The notes below the pieces were generated by a model, which saw nothing but the letters and a program-made list of their open reading frames with translations, was not told the origin of the DNA and ran no database searches. A stretch of DNA of 64,000 nucleotides from Terriglobia bacterium (GTDB taxonomy: Bacteria > Acidobacteriota > Terriglobia > Bryobacterales > Bryobacteraceae), in NCBI GenBank assembly GCA_020073305.1, contig JAIQFK010000007.1, positions 62,001 to 126,000 of the forward strand, read 5' to 3'. The number at the start of each line of letters is the position of its first letter. Position 1 is the stretch's first letter. The translations under genes were made by a program, and so were the position numbers. This document shows, in pieces, positions 1-8,667 of this stretch.

Positions 1-1
1 T

Positions 2-1045
2 CTTTGGAGTTTTCCGCTGCTGGGTGTCTTGCTTTTCGCACCCCTCACTACAACTTTCGCAGCCGACGTAACTGTGAACTGCCCCGCGGACTCGTTCCAG
101 ACTACCCTCGACAGTCTCGGCGGGCAACCGAGTACGATCACCGTGCACGGTGACTGTAACGAAACCCCTTCAGTCAACAACTTCGATAATCTCAACATTC
201 AAGGGGACGGAACCTCGTCGCTCGGAGGACTGTTGGTCTTCGGCTCCAGAAACATGCGCATCCAGTCGTTGACGTTCCGGGGACAGGTTGTCACCGACCT
301 TCAGTCATCATGGATCGAAATCACGCAGTGTGACTTCGAAGGGGGCTTGCAAGTGGGCCGCTACTCCAGCGTGTATATCAAAAATTCCAAAGTGGCTGCG
401 CGCAACGGGAATAACGGTATTGGCGTCAGTGACGCATTGGTTATGGTGACGGACTCCGAAATCGTCGGAGACGGCACAGCTAATGGCTTGCTAGCCGGCT
501 CAGGGGCGCGCTTGGCGCTACAAGGCAACACCACCGTCGAGAATAACAGCTATGGTATCCTCGCGGTCTCAGCCAGAGCGATTGAGATCGACGGGCCGGT
601 GACGATCAAGAACAACGGCACTTGTGGCGTCTACCTGATCGACGGGACCCCGGGCTCTGTCACAAATGGCGCAACCATTCGCGACAACGGGACTGCGGAG
701 CACTGGTGCGGGGGAATCTGGGTCGAACGGAACGCAAGTGTCCGCATGACAGACGGCACAGTCCGCCACAACGATCCCTTCGGAATCGCCGTCATGCTGA
801 ACAGCTCAGCCATGGTCGAGCATTCCACGATCAAAGGCAATCTCCAGGGCGGGGTCCGGCTGATAGGCCTGTCCTCGCTGTGGGTCAAGTGGAGCGACAG
901 CACTGTGAAGAACAACGGCAAGTACGATCTGGTCTGCACGCCGGACTCTCGTGCGTACAGCACGAAGCAGAATATCGGAAAGATGGCTTGCCCAGGTTAC
1001 GCCGGATCGTTTGAAGACGTAATGGCCGCTACTCCTGGACAATAA
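2..1045 (+). CDS. Secreted right-handed parallel beta-helix protein (5' end outside window)
   Basis: The frame is open from base 2, and the residues before the first possible internal start (TTG at 29) read as a hydrophobic signal-peptide core ending TTTFAA before DVTVNCP. The true start therefore lies upstream of the window. The mature part has short repeating units of the kind N-x-G-V/I with alternating hydrophobic residues (for example SYGILAV, TCGVYLI, PFGIAVM, QGGVRLI), typical of right-handed parallel beta-helices (pectate-lyase-like fold, Beta_helix families). No catalytic residues can be named, so a polysaccharide lyase, an adhesin or a surface decoration protein are all possible. It ends 210 bases before a convergent gene. 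The fold call is fair; the function is unknown. Confidence 0.7.
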   Translation, partial: LWSFPLLGVLLFAPLTTTFAADVTVNCPADSFQTTLDSLGGQPSTITVHGDCNETPSVNNFDNLNIQGDGTSSLGGLLVFGSRNMRIQSLTFRGQVVTDLQSSWIEITQCDFEGGLQVGRYSSVYIKNSKVAARNGNNGIGVSDALVMVTDSEIVGDGTANGLLAGSGARLALQGNTTVENNSYGILAVSARAIEIDGPVTIKNNGTCGVYLIDGTPGSVTNGATIRDNGTAEHWCGGIWVERNASVRMTDGTVRHNDPFGIAVMLNSSAMVEHSTIKGNLQGGVRLIGLSSLWVKWSDSTVKNNGKYDLVCTPDSRAYSTKQNIGKMACPGYAGSFEDVMAATPGQ

Positions 1046-1255
1046 AGGAGAGCGACCGGGTGGCCGCTGACGGAGCCCGGCAAATGGATATTGGCGCCAT
1101 TGTGCTGGTGAACTCGCAGACGCCAAACTACGCGGATTTCCCCGTCTCTGAGCTTTACCCCTTTGCGTACTCCAGGCTCCGCTCGTTCGCGAGTGCAATT
1201 TTCCTGATTAGCAGCATTGGAATAAGACTGTGATCCACGCGCTCAGCCATCCCGG

Positions 1256-1777
1256 TCACTTCGACGCTTCGCAGATCGGCCCGAGCCATTTGGATTCGAA
1301 TGTCGAATTCATCTTCATGGATCGGGTTCCATCGCCGACATTCATAACCATAGATCCTTTGACGTGTTCTGAGTTGAGCACTTCAACGTGAACCTCACCA
1401 TTCGACTTCATGGTTCCAGCGCCGCATTCGATCTTAAGATCGAGCCTTCTGCTGGTAGAGGCCAGGACCGTGCGATGACAGGTCTTCTCGTCGTTGCCAA
1501 ACGCCATCGCTTTAGCGAGATCTTCCTTCGTGACGCAATGCTTTCGCGTGGTTGTCTTCGGGCCCTGCTGCGCCTTCATTCGCTCCTCGATTCTGGCGCG
1601 CTGCTGGGGCGTCAGCTTTGCCAGGACCTCGGCAGGGATTGGCGGCGCACCGCTCCGCTCCAGCGTACTGGAGCTTTCCCAAAGGCCGAGCTTGACGTCG
1701 AGCGGCTGCACTGCGTCGGCTGCCCAGGCGTGGCCGCAAAGCAGAAACACGAATCCAAGCGAAACGTTTATCTTCAT
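1256..1777 (-). CDS. Periplasmic DUF3617-family protein
   Basis: This 173-residue protein has an N-terminal signal peptide (MKINVSLGFVFLLCGHAWA) and the DUF3617 pattern: a GLWESSSTLE strand after the signal, a central CVTKEDLAKA block, then a series of beta strands with conserved cysteines (HCVT, KTCH, IECG, PICE). The family is exported, of unknown function, and common in Acidobacteria and Proteobacteria. The start was set at ATG 1777 because GGAG lies six bases upstream; an in-frame TTG four codons earlier overlaps that ribosome site. A Gln/Arg-rich helix (residues about 50-75, LTPQQRARIEERMKAQQ) sits inside the domain. It stands alone, 63 bases downstream of the GH44 gene and on the same strand. 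Confidence 0.8.
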   Translation of the reverse strand: MKINVSLGFVFLLCGHAWAADAVQPLDVKLGLWESSSTLERSGAPPIPAEVLAKLTPQQRARIEERMKAQQGPKTTTRKHCVTKEDLAKAMAFGNDEKTCHRTVLASTSRRLDLKIECGAGTMKSNGEVHVEVLNSEHVKGSMVMNVGDGTRSMKMNSTFESKWLGPICEASK

Positions 1778-1840
1778 GCGATTCTCCAAGTCGATCTGCT
1801 TCGGATAATATAGCGCACGCTATCGAGGCTGGTAGCGGAT

Positions 1841-3667
1841 TTACGGACCCGTCACGCAGTTCCCACCCAAGGCGGCATTGACCACGCGTTGCACATCGAT
1901 CACGTTGCACTGCGCGTTGTGCTGCAGGTCCGCGGTAGTGCAAGGGGCTGTGCCCAGCGCCTGATTGATCGCCAATTGTACGTCTACGACGTTCACTGCC
2001 CCGTCGCCATTAAGATTGCACGCGTTGCCCGCCGGAATCACGAACAGCGTAATGCTTTGCTGCGGCAACTGGGCCGTGATGGCGGCATTCGAGACCGGGA
2101 CGTCCGCCAGTTGCTGGATGGCGTTGGATGCCGTCAGTTGCCAGACATGGGCGGCCGGTCCCGCGGTGAATTGGCTAAGACTCAAGGAGGCGGGCGTGGA
2201 GCCGGTGAGATATTTGTTCACCACCATGATCGTCAACGCGCCATCGCTAGCACGGACGGCCGCGAATGCCGAGACGTTGTCGGGATTCGGAACCGTCGCG
2301 GTAACGCTGGTATCCCCGAATGCCGATTTCGCTCCATCATAGTTGCGATACATCTGGATCGCCTTGAAGGTTGGCGTGGATGGGTCCGGCGTGGTCCATC
2401 GCGTAGCCAGGTCCAGACCCTCCCGGCCGAAGATGCCCAGAATGTCGGCCTGCGTGGTGGCGCCGTTGATGTGGCCTTCGGCGCCCCAATTGTATTCGGT
2501 GATGCCGATGGGCGTCCCCGGGAAGTAATAGGTATTGACCCAATTCCGCAGCCGCGGAATGAGTTCCACCTGCGTGCCGATCCACGACTGGTCTACATAA
2601 TTCGGATCCCAGAGCGACCGTGTGGAACGGTTGCGGAGCAGTTGCGTCGCCGTGGACGTATCGGTGCCAAATTCGCCGCCCTGTGGATAGTAGTGAACGG
2701 TGAACACATCCAGCGGATGCAGACCGCCGGCGACGGTACTCTGTTTCAACTGGCTCAGCAGCCACGGCAAATAATCCATGCCGCCATGATTGTTGCGGTC
2801 CGGCATCACGCTCCAGCCGTGCAAGGAACCGTATTGCTGGTCGTATCCGCTGAGAAGATATCCGCTCCAGCCCCATTCTTCCGGTCCAACCACCAGGGCC
2901 GTGGGATCGACGGTTTTGATCTTGGCGGCATAATCGAGCATCTTCGCCTTGATCTCGTCCATCGTTGCTCCGGTGGGATGCACGTCGGCATGCGTTGAGT
3001 GCCAGATGCTGTGCTCGTTGTCGAGGATGTAGTAGCGGAGACCTCCCGCATTCGCCGCACCCCATCTCCCTACGATGTGCTGGACCCAAGCCTGCTGGAA
3101 CGTGGAGTCCGCCGGCACATCGGCGTCGTTCGGGTCATTGCCCGTGATTGCTTTGCCGGTCGACGCGAGAATTCCGTTGCCTGCGTCCGCAAACCACTGC
3201 CAGTCATTGCCCGTTTGCGCGCCGTACTTGGCTTGCGAAAAACTTGCCAGCTTTGCGCGGCTCGGGCCGAGTTTCGCCACCCAGCCGATCATGGGAATGG
3301 TCATCATCGACTGGGCGCCTGACGCCTTGGTGTTGGCAATGAAGGTATCCCCAACCTCGCCGGCGACGGCGCTGGAATAGCCGATGCTCTCGAAATACCA
3401 GTCCGCCGCGCGGTTGTCCGCGTTGAGTTGCCAGTTGTAACGGCTGGTGTTATTGCCGCCCAGACGATTCAGCGGTACGTTTAGCTGCGGCAAAGTGGTG
3501 GCATCTCCGTACGCTACGCCGTAAATATTCGGGCTGATCGGATGGCGATTCGCGGACGCATCAACACTAATGGTGACTGCTGGATTCTGTGCCGCAAGTG
3601 TGCCGGCGACCGCCAACAACAGCAGACCGTGGATGAGGCGGAAGTGAAATGCGTGCTTTACCTGCAC
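1841..3667 (-). CDS. Secreted glycoside hydrolase family 44-like enzyme with C-terminal dockerin-like repeat
   Basis: This 608-residue protein has a signal peptide (about 1-26), then a TIM-barrel catalytic region with GH44 landmarks: SPNIYGVAYGD near 45, LNRLGGNNTSRYNW near 67-79, YILDNEHSIW (acid/base Glu218) and GITEYNWG (nucleophile Glu391). GH44 enzymes are endoglucanases/xyloglucanases that cut beta-1,4-glucans with retention. A beta-sandwich follows (about 465-545). The last 60 residues hold two Ca-binding-like half repeats (LNGDGAVNVVDVQLAINQAL, then CNVIDVQRVVNAAL) resembling type I dockerin, with four cysteines. The first half keeps the D-x-N-G-D-like loop; the second has lost most acidic ligands. 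The start is a GTG with only a distant AGGAG, so the exact N-terminus is uncertain. Confidence 0.85.
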   Translation of the reverse strand: MQVKHAFHFRLIHGLLLLAVAGTLAAQNPAVTISVDASANRHPISPNIYGVAYGDATTLPQLNVPLNRLGGNNTSRYNWQLNADNRAADWYFESIGYSSAVAGEVGDTFIANTKASGAQSMMTIPMIGWVAKLGPSRAKLASFSQAKYGAQTGNDWQWFADAGNGILASTGKAITGNDPNDADVPADSTFQQAWVQHIVGRWGAANAGGLRYYILDNEHSIWHSTHADVHPTGATMDEIKAKMLDYAAKIKTVDPTALVVGPEEWGWSGYLLSGYDQQYGSLHGWSVMPDRNNHGGMDYLPWLLSQLKQSTVAGGLHPLDVFTVHYYPQGGEFGTDTSTATQLLRNRSTRSLWDPNYVDQSWIGTQVELIPRLRNWVNTYYFPGTPIGITEYNWGAEGHINGATTQADILGIFGREGLDLATRWTTPDPSTPTFKAIQMYRNYDGAKSAFGDTSVTATVPNPDNVSAFAAVRASDGALTIMVVNKYLTGSTPASLSLSQFTAGPAAHVWQLTASNAIQQLADVPVSNAAITAQLPQQSITLFVIPAGNACNLNGDGAVNVVDVQLAINQALGTAPCTTADLQHNAQCNVIDVQRVVNAALGGNCVTGP

Positions 3668-3821
3668 GGGTGGGCCCTGGGCTCCTGACCATGGTGTCCC
3701 CAGACATGGGAAGCGTCAAGCTAGCCAGACGCCTTATGACCTAACTTTGGTTGACACCCTTCTTGGGTTTGGCTGAGCCGCGACTGAAGGATGCGGTACT
3801 AACGTTCCGGCTACGAAGCGG

Positions 3822-4844
3822 CTAGCTGCGCCACCTCACGCCCACGTCCAGCGTCTTCCTCGCGTACTCCAGGCTGCGCTCGAGGTCTGTGCGCTGCTGC
3901 TCTTTGAGCGCCGCTTCGATAACCGGTGGCTGTTTTCCGGACCCGCCGATGACCATCGGTCCCATGTAAGGATGGCCGCTCTTGGCGAGTTCCACGAAGC
4001 GTGCGAATTCCCAGGCGGGCATATGCGGAAACACACCCCAGAAATCGGGCTCTAGATACGACAGAACAGTCGGGGGCCGGCCGGTGATAATTTCGAGCTG
4101 CATGCCGGCATGCGGGCAGACTCTGCGATAGAGCTCGACGAAACGGTGGAAGTTGACCGAGCCATCGCCCAGCGCAACCCACTGCGCCGCGGCGCCACGC
4201 GGATGCTCGAACACTGCGGAATCGCGAATGTGCGTGGTGACCACGTAGGGCCCGAGCGTTTCGAGAGTGACCAGAGGGTCCTCCACAACCCACATGGGAT
4301 TGCCTGTGTCCAGGCAAGAGCCGACGAAATCCTTGCCGGCTGCCTCGATCAGAGCCTTCACTTCGCGTGCCTGCATATCGCCGGAATGATTCTCGACGGC
4401 GACGCGGACGCCGAGGTCGAGTGCTTCGTTGCGCACTGAGCGCAGCGCATTGATGGTGACTTCCATGCACGGGTCGAGTTTCGGCCGGTCGCCCCTGCCG
4501 CCCATGTAGCAACGCATGGAGCGCGCTCCAACCGCTTTGGCGACATTGAGGCCCTTGCGGAGATACTCCGCCGGGGTCCCCTCCTTTGCATACCAGCCTT
4601 CGGAGAGAGGGCAAATGCATCCAATGCCCGCGTCGATCGTGATTCCGGCGCGCGCTGCGTGGTCCTTCACCTTCGCGAGGTGCGCCGGCTCGAGGCTCTC
4701 GTAATCGTGGAGGCCGGAGAGCTGAATAGTGTCCAGCTTGAGGCTGGCCGCGTAATCGAGCAGTTGAATATCTCTCCAGCGAAAGTCGCGGATCGAGTAG
4801 CTGTCGAATCCAAGCAGTATGGGAGATGTGTTTGCTGCGCTCAA
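3822..4844 (-). CDS. Sugar phosphate isomerase/epimerase-like TIM-barrel protein, no export signal
   Basis: This is a xylose-isomerase-like TIM barrel (AP endonuclease 2 family, PF01261) of 340 residues. It starts at residue 2 with SAANTSPILLGFDSYSIRDF and has the metal-site blocks VAVENHSGDMQ, CLDTGNPMW, TTHIRDSAVF and LEIITGRPP. The open frame extends 5' to 5312, but that extension only shadows the upstream paralog. The start chosen is TTG 4844, which overlaps the upstream stop as TTGA and has AGGTGG five bases before it, implying translational coupling. It is closely similar to the product of 4841-5914 along its whole length but lacks that protein's Tat signal. Such proteins interconvert keto-sugars, inositols or sugar acids; the substrate is unknown here. 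Confidence 0.82.
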   Translation of the reverse strand: MSAANTSPILLGFDSYSIRDFRWRDIQLLDYAASLKLDTIQLSGLHDYESLEPAHLAKVKDHAARAGITIDAGIGCICPLSEGWYAKEGTPAEYLRKGLNVAKAVGARSMRCYMGGRGDRPKLDPCMEVTINALRSVRNEALDLGVRVAVENHSGDMQAREVKALIEAAGKDFVGSCLDTGNPMWVVEDPLVTLETLGPYVVTTHIRDSAVFEHPRGAAAQWVALGDGSVNFHRFVELYRRVCPHAGMQLEIITGRPPTVLSYLEPDFWGVFPHMPAWEFARFVELAKSGHPYMGPMVIGGSGKQPPVIEAALKEQQRTDLERSLEYARKTLDVGVRWRS

Positions 4845-5914
4845 CTCTTCCACCTCACGCCGGCTCCGAGCACCTTTTTCGCGTAATCGAAACTGCGCTC
4901 GAGATCCACGCGCTGTTGCTCCTTGAACGCCTCCGCGAGCGCCGGCGGGTGCTGCCCCCAGCCGGCGATGACCATCGGCCCCATGTACGGATGGCCGCTC
5001 TTCACCAGCTTCAGAAAGCGCGCAAACTCCCAGGCGGGCGTACGGGGGAACACCTTCCAGAAGTCCGGCTCGAGATAAGGAAGAATGTCGGGCGGGATGC
5101 CGGTGATGATTTCGAGCTGCATGGAAGCCTTCGGGCATAGCTTCTGGTACAGCTCGACGAAACGGTGGAGGTCCACCGATCCGTCCCCAAGCGCCACCCA
5201 CTGCACCGCGGCGCCGCGTGGATGCTCGAACACGGCGGTGTCGCGGATATGCGTCGTCACGGTATACGGGCCGAGCGTTTCGAGCGTGAGCAGCGGGTCC
5301 TCGGCGGCCCACAACGGATTGCCGCTATCCAGGCACGCGCCGGCGAAATCCTTTCCCGCCTCCTCGATCAGCATTTTCAATTCACGCGCCTGCATGTCGC
5401 CCGCATGGTTCTCTATGGCAATGCGGACGCCCAAGTCAAGCGCTTCCGAACGGACCGACTTGAGTGCCTTCACCGTGGCTTCCATCGAGCGGTCGAGATT
5501 GGGCCGGTCGTCGCGCGTGCCCATGTTGCAGCGCATGGCCCGCGCGCCCACGGCTTTCGCGACTCGCAGGCCCTTGCGGAGATACGCGGTGGAATTGCCT
5601 TCCTTGGGATCCCAGCCCTTTGCGATATCGCAGATGGTGCCGATGCCCGCGTCGATGGCAATGCCCACACGCTCGGCGTGGTCCTTCACCTTGGCAAGAT
5701 GCGCGGGATCGAGGCTGGCGTAATCGTCGAGGCTGGAAAGCTGAACGGTGTCGAGCTTTTGGCTGGCTGCGTAGTCAAGGTACTGGATGTCTTTCCAGTG
5801 AAAATCACGAATGGAAAAAGTGTCGAACCCCAGCCGGATGCCTTCACCGGCCGCATTCGCAGCGGCGGCTAGAGCGGCGCCCGAGGTCGCTTGCAGAAAT
5901 GTGCGGCGGAGCAT
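4841..5914 (-). CDS. Tat-exported sugar phosphate isomerase/epimerase-like TIM-barrel protein
   Basis: This 357-residue protein begins with a twin-arginine signal (MLRRTFLQATSGAALAAAANA) followed by the xylose-isomerase-like barrel. Landmarks are LGFDTFSIRDFHWKDIQYLD, IAIENHAGDMQ, CLDSGNPLW, VTTHIRDTAVF and LEIITGIPPD. The start ATG 5914 was preferred to in-frame ATG 5938 and an even longer extension because it places the RR motif at the very N-terminus. The next gene is a tandem paralog that starts inside its stop codon. Export suggests action on periplasmic sugars, like many Tat-tagged PF01261 proteins of Acidobacteria and Planctomycetes. The reaction (isomerase, epimerase or dehydratase) cannot be read from sequence. 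Confidence 0.83.
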   Translation of the reverse strand: MLRRTFLQATSGAALAAAANAAGEGIRLGFDTFSIRDFHWKDIQYLDYAASQKLDTVQLSSLDDYASLDPAHLAKVKDHAERVGIAIDAGIGTICDIAKGWDPKEGNSTAYLRKGLRVAKAVGARAMRCNMGTRDDRPNLDRSMEATVKALKSVRSEALDLGVRIAIENHAGDMQARELKMLIEEAGKDFAGACLDSGNPLWAAEDPLLTLETLGPYTVTTHIRDTAVFEHPRGAAVQWVALGDGSVDLHRFVELYQKLCPKASMQLEIITGIPPDILPYLEPDFWKVFPRTPAWEFARFLKLVKSGHPYMGPMVIAGWGQHPPALAEAFKEQQRVDLERSFDYAKKVLGAGVRWKS

Positions 5915-6031
5915 GAGTACTCTTGTATCACGATCCATGACCCGGGGACTGACGTCCCTAATCCCGACAGCCGCACGGCCGGACTGCTCGTCGTGGACAG
6001 TGGTGCCTGTCCTCACCCTCCCGAACCACGT

Positions 6032-7120
6032 TCAACGCCAGCGAAACAACTTCAAGGCCGTGAAAAAGCACACGACCAGCCACCCGGAGATTATCGCGAG
6101 CTGAGGGCCGAGCTGAGACAGGCTTACGCCTCGCAGGATGTGAGCGCGTAGCGCATCGATCACCGCGGTCAGCGGCAGCGCGCGCACGAACGGCTGCAGC
6201 GCATTCGGGAAACGGTCGGCTGAAAAGAAGACGCCGGAAAAGATCCACATCGGCAGCATGACGAAGTTCATGAGGCCGGACGCGCCTTCGATGGTCTGCA
6301 CGCGCGACGCAATGAGCAGCCCCAGAGCGCTGAAGGAAAGCGACGAGAGGAGACAAAGCAGGGCCAGTTCGAAAAGGTTCCCACGCACCGGCACACCGAA
6401 GACCCAGGCGCCGAAGCCGATCAGCGCGGCCACTTCTATGTACAGCATGACCAGCCGGGCGAGCAGAAAAGACAAGAGGTACTGGCTGCGCGGCATGGGC
6501 GAGGCGATGAGCCGCTTCAGCAGTTTCTTTCGGCGGGCGTCGACGATGGCGAAGCCCAGGCCCCAGATGCCGCTGCCCATCAGGTTCATGCCCAGCAGGC
6601 CGGGCACCAGGAAATCGATGTACCGGGAGCCGGGCTCGCGCACGAAGTCGTCAGAGGCCGCCACCGGGTCATGCGCGCCGGCGGCGTGCTGCACGGTGCG
6701 GTCGACCAGCAGCTTCGCGTTGCGCCCTTCCGGGTTAGTGTCGTCGTAACGGTACGTCACCGCGCCATCGGCCCCCGTCACCGCAAGCAAGACGATCCGG
6801 CCGGCACGCAGCGCCTGCTCTCCCGCCGCACGGTCCAGCGTTTCAACGGCGAGCGACTTGTTCCCCCGCAACGCGCCTGCCAGTTGCGGCCCCACCGCTC
6901 CGACTCTCACCACATCGGCGGGACGATTTCGAAATGCAATGCCCAAGCCTGTGGTCAGGAGGATCGGAAACACAAAGACCCAAAAGACAGCTTCGGGCTC
7001 ACGCCAGAACTCGCGGAAGCGCACCAGCGTAAGCTGCACGAGCGAGTGCTCGATGAACGGCCGGCTCTCGGCAGCGGGCCGCATTTCGCGTGTCTCGACC
7101 AGCGCTGTTCCTTCACTCAT
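6032..7120 (-). CDS. ABC-2 type transporter permease
   Basis: This 362-residue membrane protein has one N-terminal transmembrane helix (VFWVFVFPILLTTGLGIAF), a soluble extracytoplasmic loop of about 130 residues, then five hydrophobic segments ending near the C-terminus. That is the ABC2_membrane topology of daunorubicin/Nod-type exporters. The PGLLGMNLMGSGIWGLGF and MFSGVFF-like segments (here MWIFSGVFFSADRFP) are typical. Start ATG 7120 lies within the last codons of the upstream ATPase gene (overlap ATGAGTGA), so the two are co-translated; a longer in-frame start at 7150 is less likely. It pairs with the ATPase at 7113-8057 to form an exporter. Substrate (drug, lipid or polysaccharide) is unknown. 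Confidence 0.9.
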   Translation of the reverse strand: MSEGTALVETREMRPAAESRPFIEHSLVQLTLVRFREFWREPEAVFWVFVFPILLTTGLGIAFRNRPADVVRVGAVGPQLAGALRGNKSLAVETLDRAAGEQALRAGRIVLLAVTGADGAVTYRYDDTNPEGRNAKLLVDRTVQHAAGAHDPVAASDDFVREPGSRYIDFLVPGLLGMNLMGSGIWGLGFAIVDARRKKLLKRLIASPMPRSQYLLSFLLARLVMLYIEVAALIGFGAWVFGVPVRGNLFELALLCLLSSLSFSALGLLIASRVQTIEGASGLMNFVMLPMWIFSGVFFSADRFPNALQPFVRALPLTAVIDALRAHILRGVSLSQLGPQLAIISGWLVVCFFTALKLFRWR

Positions 7121-8057
7121 CGCGCAAGTGCCTCCCGGTGAGCGAGACAAAAACGTCCTCGAGCGTTGCCGAATGCGTGCGCAGCTCGGTCAGCGGAATG
7201 CGGCGGCCCGCCAGTTCATCAAACAGCGCGGCCACCGCGCGATGCAACTCGCTCACCTGCATCGCATAGCCGCCATTTTCGCAGCGCGCAACGCGCACGC
7301 CATCCAACCTTTCGAGCGCAGCGAGATCGACGAGGGAGCTTCCTTCCGCCACCGAGAACTCCACCATGTGTTCCGCCCCTATGGATGCGATTAACTCCCG
7401 CGGCGTTCCGAGAGCGATGATCTTGCCATGATCCATCACCGCCACGCGATCACAGAGCCGTTCCGCTTCATCCATGTAATGCGTGGTCAGGATGACGTTG
7501 CGCCCTTCACCCTTGAAGCGCTCGATTAGATCCCAAACCTGCCGGCGCGCCTGCGGGTCTAGCCCGGTCGTCGGCTCATCGAGAAACAACAGATCGGGAT
7601 CGCCCACCAGCGCGCACGCCATGGCCAGCCGCTGCTTTTGACCACCCGAAAGCCCGCCCACACGCGAGTTGCGCTTCTCTTCGAGCTGCACCATCGCGAT
7701 GACCTCAGACACGGATGGCCCCTGGCGATAAAAGCTCCGGAACAGGCGCAGCGTTTCATCCACCGTGAGCTTCTCGGAAAGCTGGGTCTCCTGAAGCTGC
7801 ACACCGAGGCGCTGGCGAAGCTCACTGGCGTCGGTTTCCCAGCGCAATCCGAGGAGTTCAACGGTGCCCGCATCCTGCGCGGTCAGCCCTTCGCAGATCT
7901 CGATGGTAGTGGTTTTCCCGGCGCCGTTCGGACCCAGCAGGCCGAAACACTCGCCGGCGCGCACGTCCAGGTCGAGGCCGTCCACCGCAACGACGTCGCT
8001 ATATGCTTTGCGCAGCCCGTGCACACACACCGGGGGTCGGCTTGGCGAAGCGGGCAT
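7113..8057 (-). CDS. ABC transporter ATP-binding protein (DrrA/CcmA-like)
   Basis: This 314-residue ATPase has Walker A GPNGAGKTT at about 42-50, a Q-loop near LQLQETQLSEKLT, signature LSGGQKQR at 136-143, Walker B LLFLDEP with catalytic Glu161, and the switch His in ILTTHYMDEAERLCDR. A C-terminal extension of about 90 residues (after KIIALGTPRELI) is the regulatory tail seen in DrrA-type exporters. It powers the ABC-2 permease encoded immediately downstream with overlapping start and stop. The gene is divergent from dinB across an 83-base region that must hold both promoters. Confidence 0.93.
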   Translation of the reverse strand: MPASPSRPPVCVHGLRKAYSDVVAVDGLDLDVRAGECFGLLGPNGAGKTTTIEICEGLTAQDAGTVELLGLRWETDASELRQRLGVQLQETQLSEKLTVDETLRLFRSFYRQGPSVSEVIAMVQLEEKRNSRVGGLSGGQKQRLAMACALVGDPDLLFLDEPTTGLDPQARRQVWDLIERFKGEGRNVILTTHYMDEAERLCDRVAVMDHGKIIALGTPRELIASIGAEHMVEFSVAEGSSLVDLAALERLDGVRVARCENGGYAMQVSELHRAVAALFDELAGRRIPLTELRTHSATLEDVFVSLTGRHLRDE

Positions 8058-8140
8058 AATCCAGTATGATCTGGGGCGAAGCGGTTGCGCAATTGGAGAG
8101 CGCGGACCGATCGAATAGAATTGGCTCTCTGGAGGAACCG

Positions 8141-8650
8141 ATGGCCATCAGTCAAGCCTTGCTGCCTGAATTCGATCACGAAATGTCCAACACGCGGAAG
8201 ACCCTGGAGCGCATTCCGGAGAATGATTTCAGGTGGAAGCCGCACCCGAAATCCATGCCGCTGGGAAGGCTGGCAGGGCACGTGGCGGAGATGCCCGGTT
8301 GGGCCGTGCCCACCATTGCGCAGGACTCGCTCGACCTCGCACCGCCCGGCAGCCCGCCGCCTCAAGGTACGGTGGCGCAGTCGCGCCAGCACGTGCTGAG
8401 CCTGTTTGACAAGAACGTCGCCGACGCGCGTGCAGCCATCGCGGGAGCCAGCGACGAGCAACTCATGAAACCGTGGTCGCTGCTGGTTGGCGGCAGGACG
8501 ATCTTCACCATGTCCAAAATCGCCGTACTGCGCAGCATGATCATGAATCACACCATCCATCACCGCGCGCAGTTGGGCGTGTATCTGCGGTTGAATAATA
8601 TCCCAGTGCCGGCGCTCTATGGGCCATCAGCGGACGAGGGCTTGATGTAG
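8141..8650 (+). CDS. DinB-superfamily putative metal-dependent thiol hydrolase/transferase
   Basis: This 169-residue four-helix-bundle protein has the DinB metal triad pattern: His47 in LAGHVAEMPGW and a C-terminal MNHTIHHRAQLGVYLR with His137 and His141. The family (DinB_2/DUF664-like) includes bacillithiol transferases and uncharacterised damage-inducible proteins. Start ATG 8141 is fixed by GGAGGAA five bases before it; the longer in-frame start at 8066 would overlap the promoter region. The 3' end faces the Memo-like gene only 17 bases away. No SOS box was recognised. Function in this organism is inferred only at family level. Confidence 0.85.
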   Translation: MAISQALLPEFDHEMSNTRKTLERIPENDFRWKPHPKSMPLGRLAGHVAEMPGWAVPTIAQDSLDLAPPGSPPPQGTVAQSRQHVLSLFDKNVADARAAIAGASDEQLMKPWSLLVGGRTIFTMSKIAVLRSMIMNHTIHHRAQLGVYLRLNNIPVPALYGPSADEGLM

Positions 8651-8667
8651 AGCGATGAGGCCGGCAG

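Noticed and set aside
4845-5312. N-terminal extension of the second isomerase gene
   Set aside because: It is an arginine/alanine-rich shadow of the upstream paralog in another frame; the TTGA overlap with a good ribosome site gives the real start.
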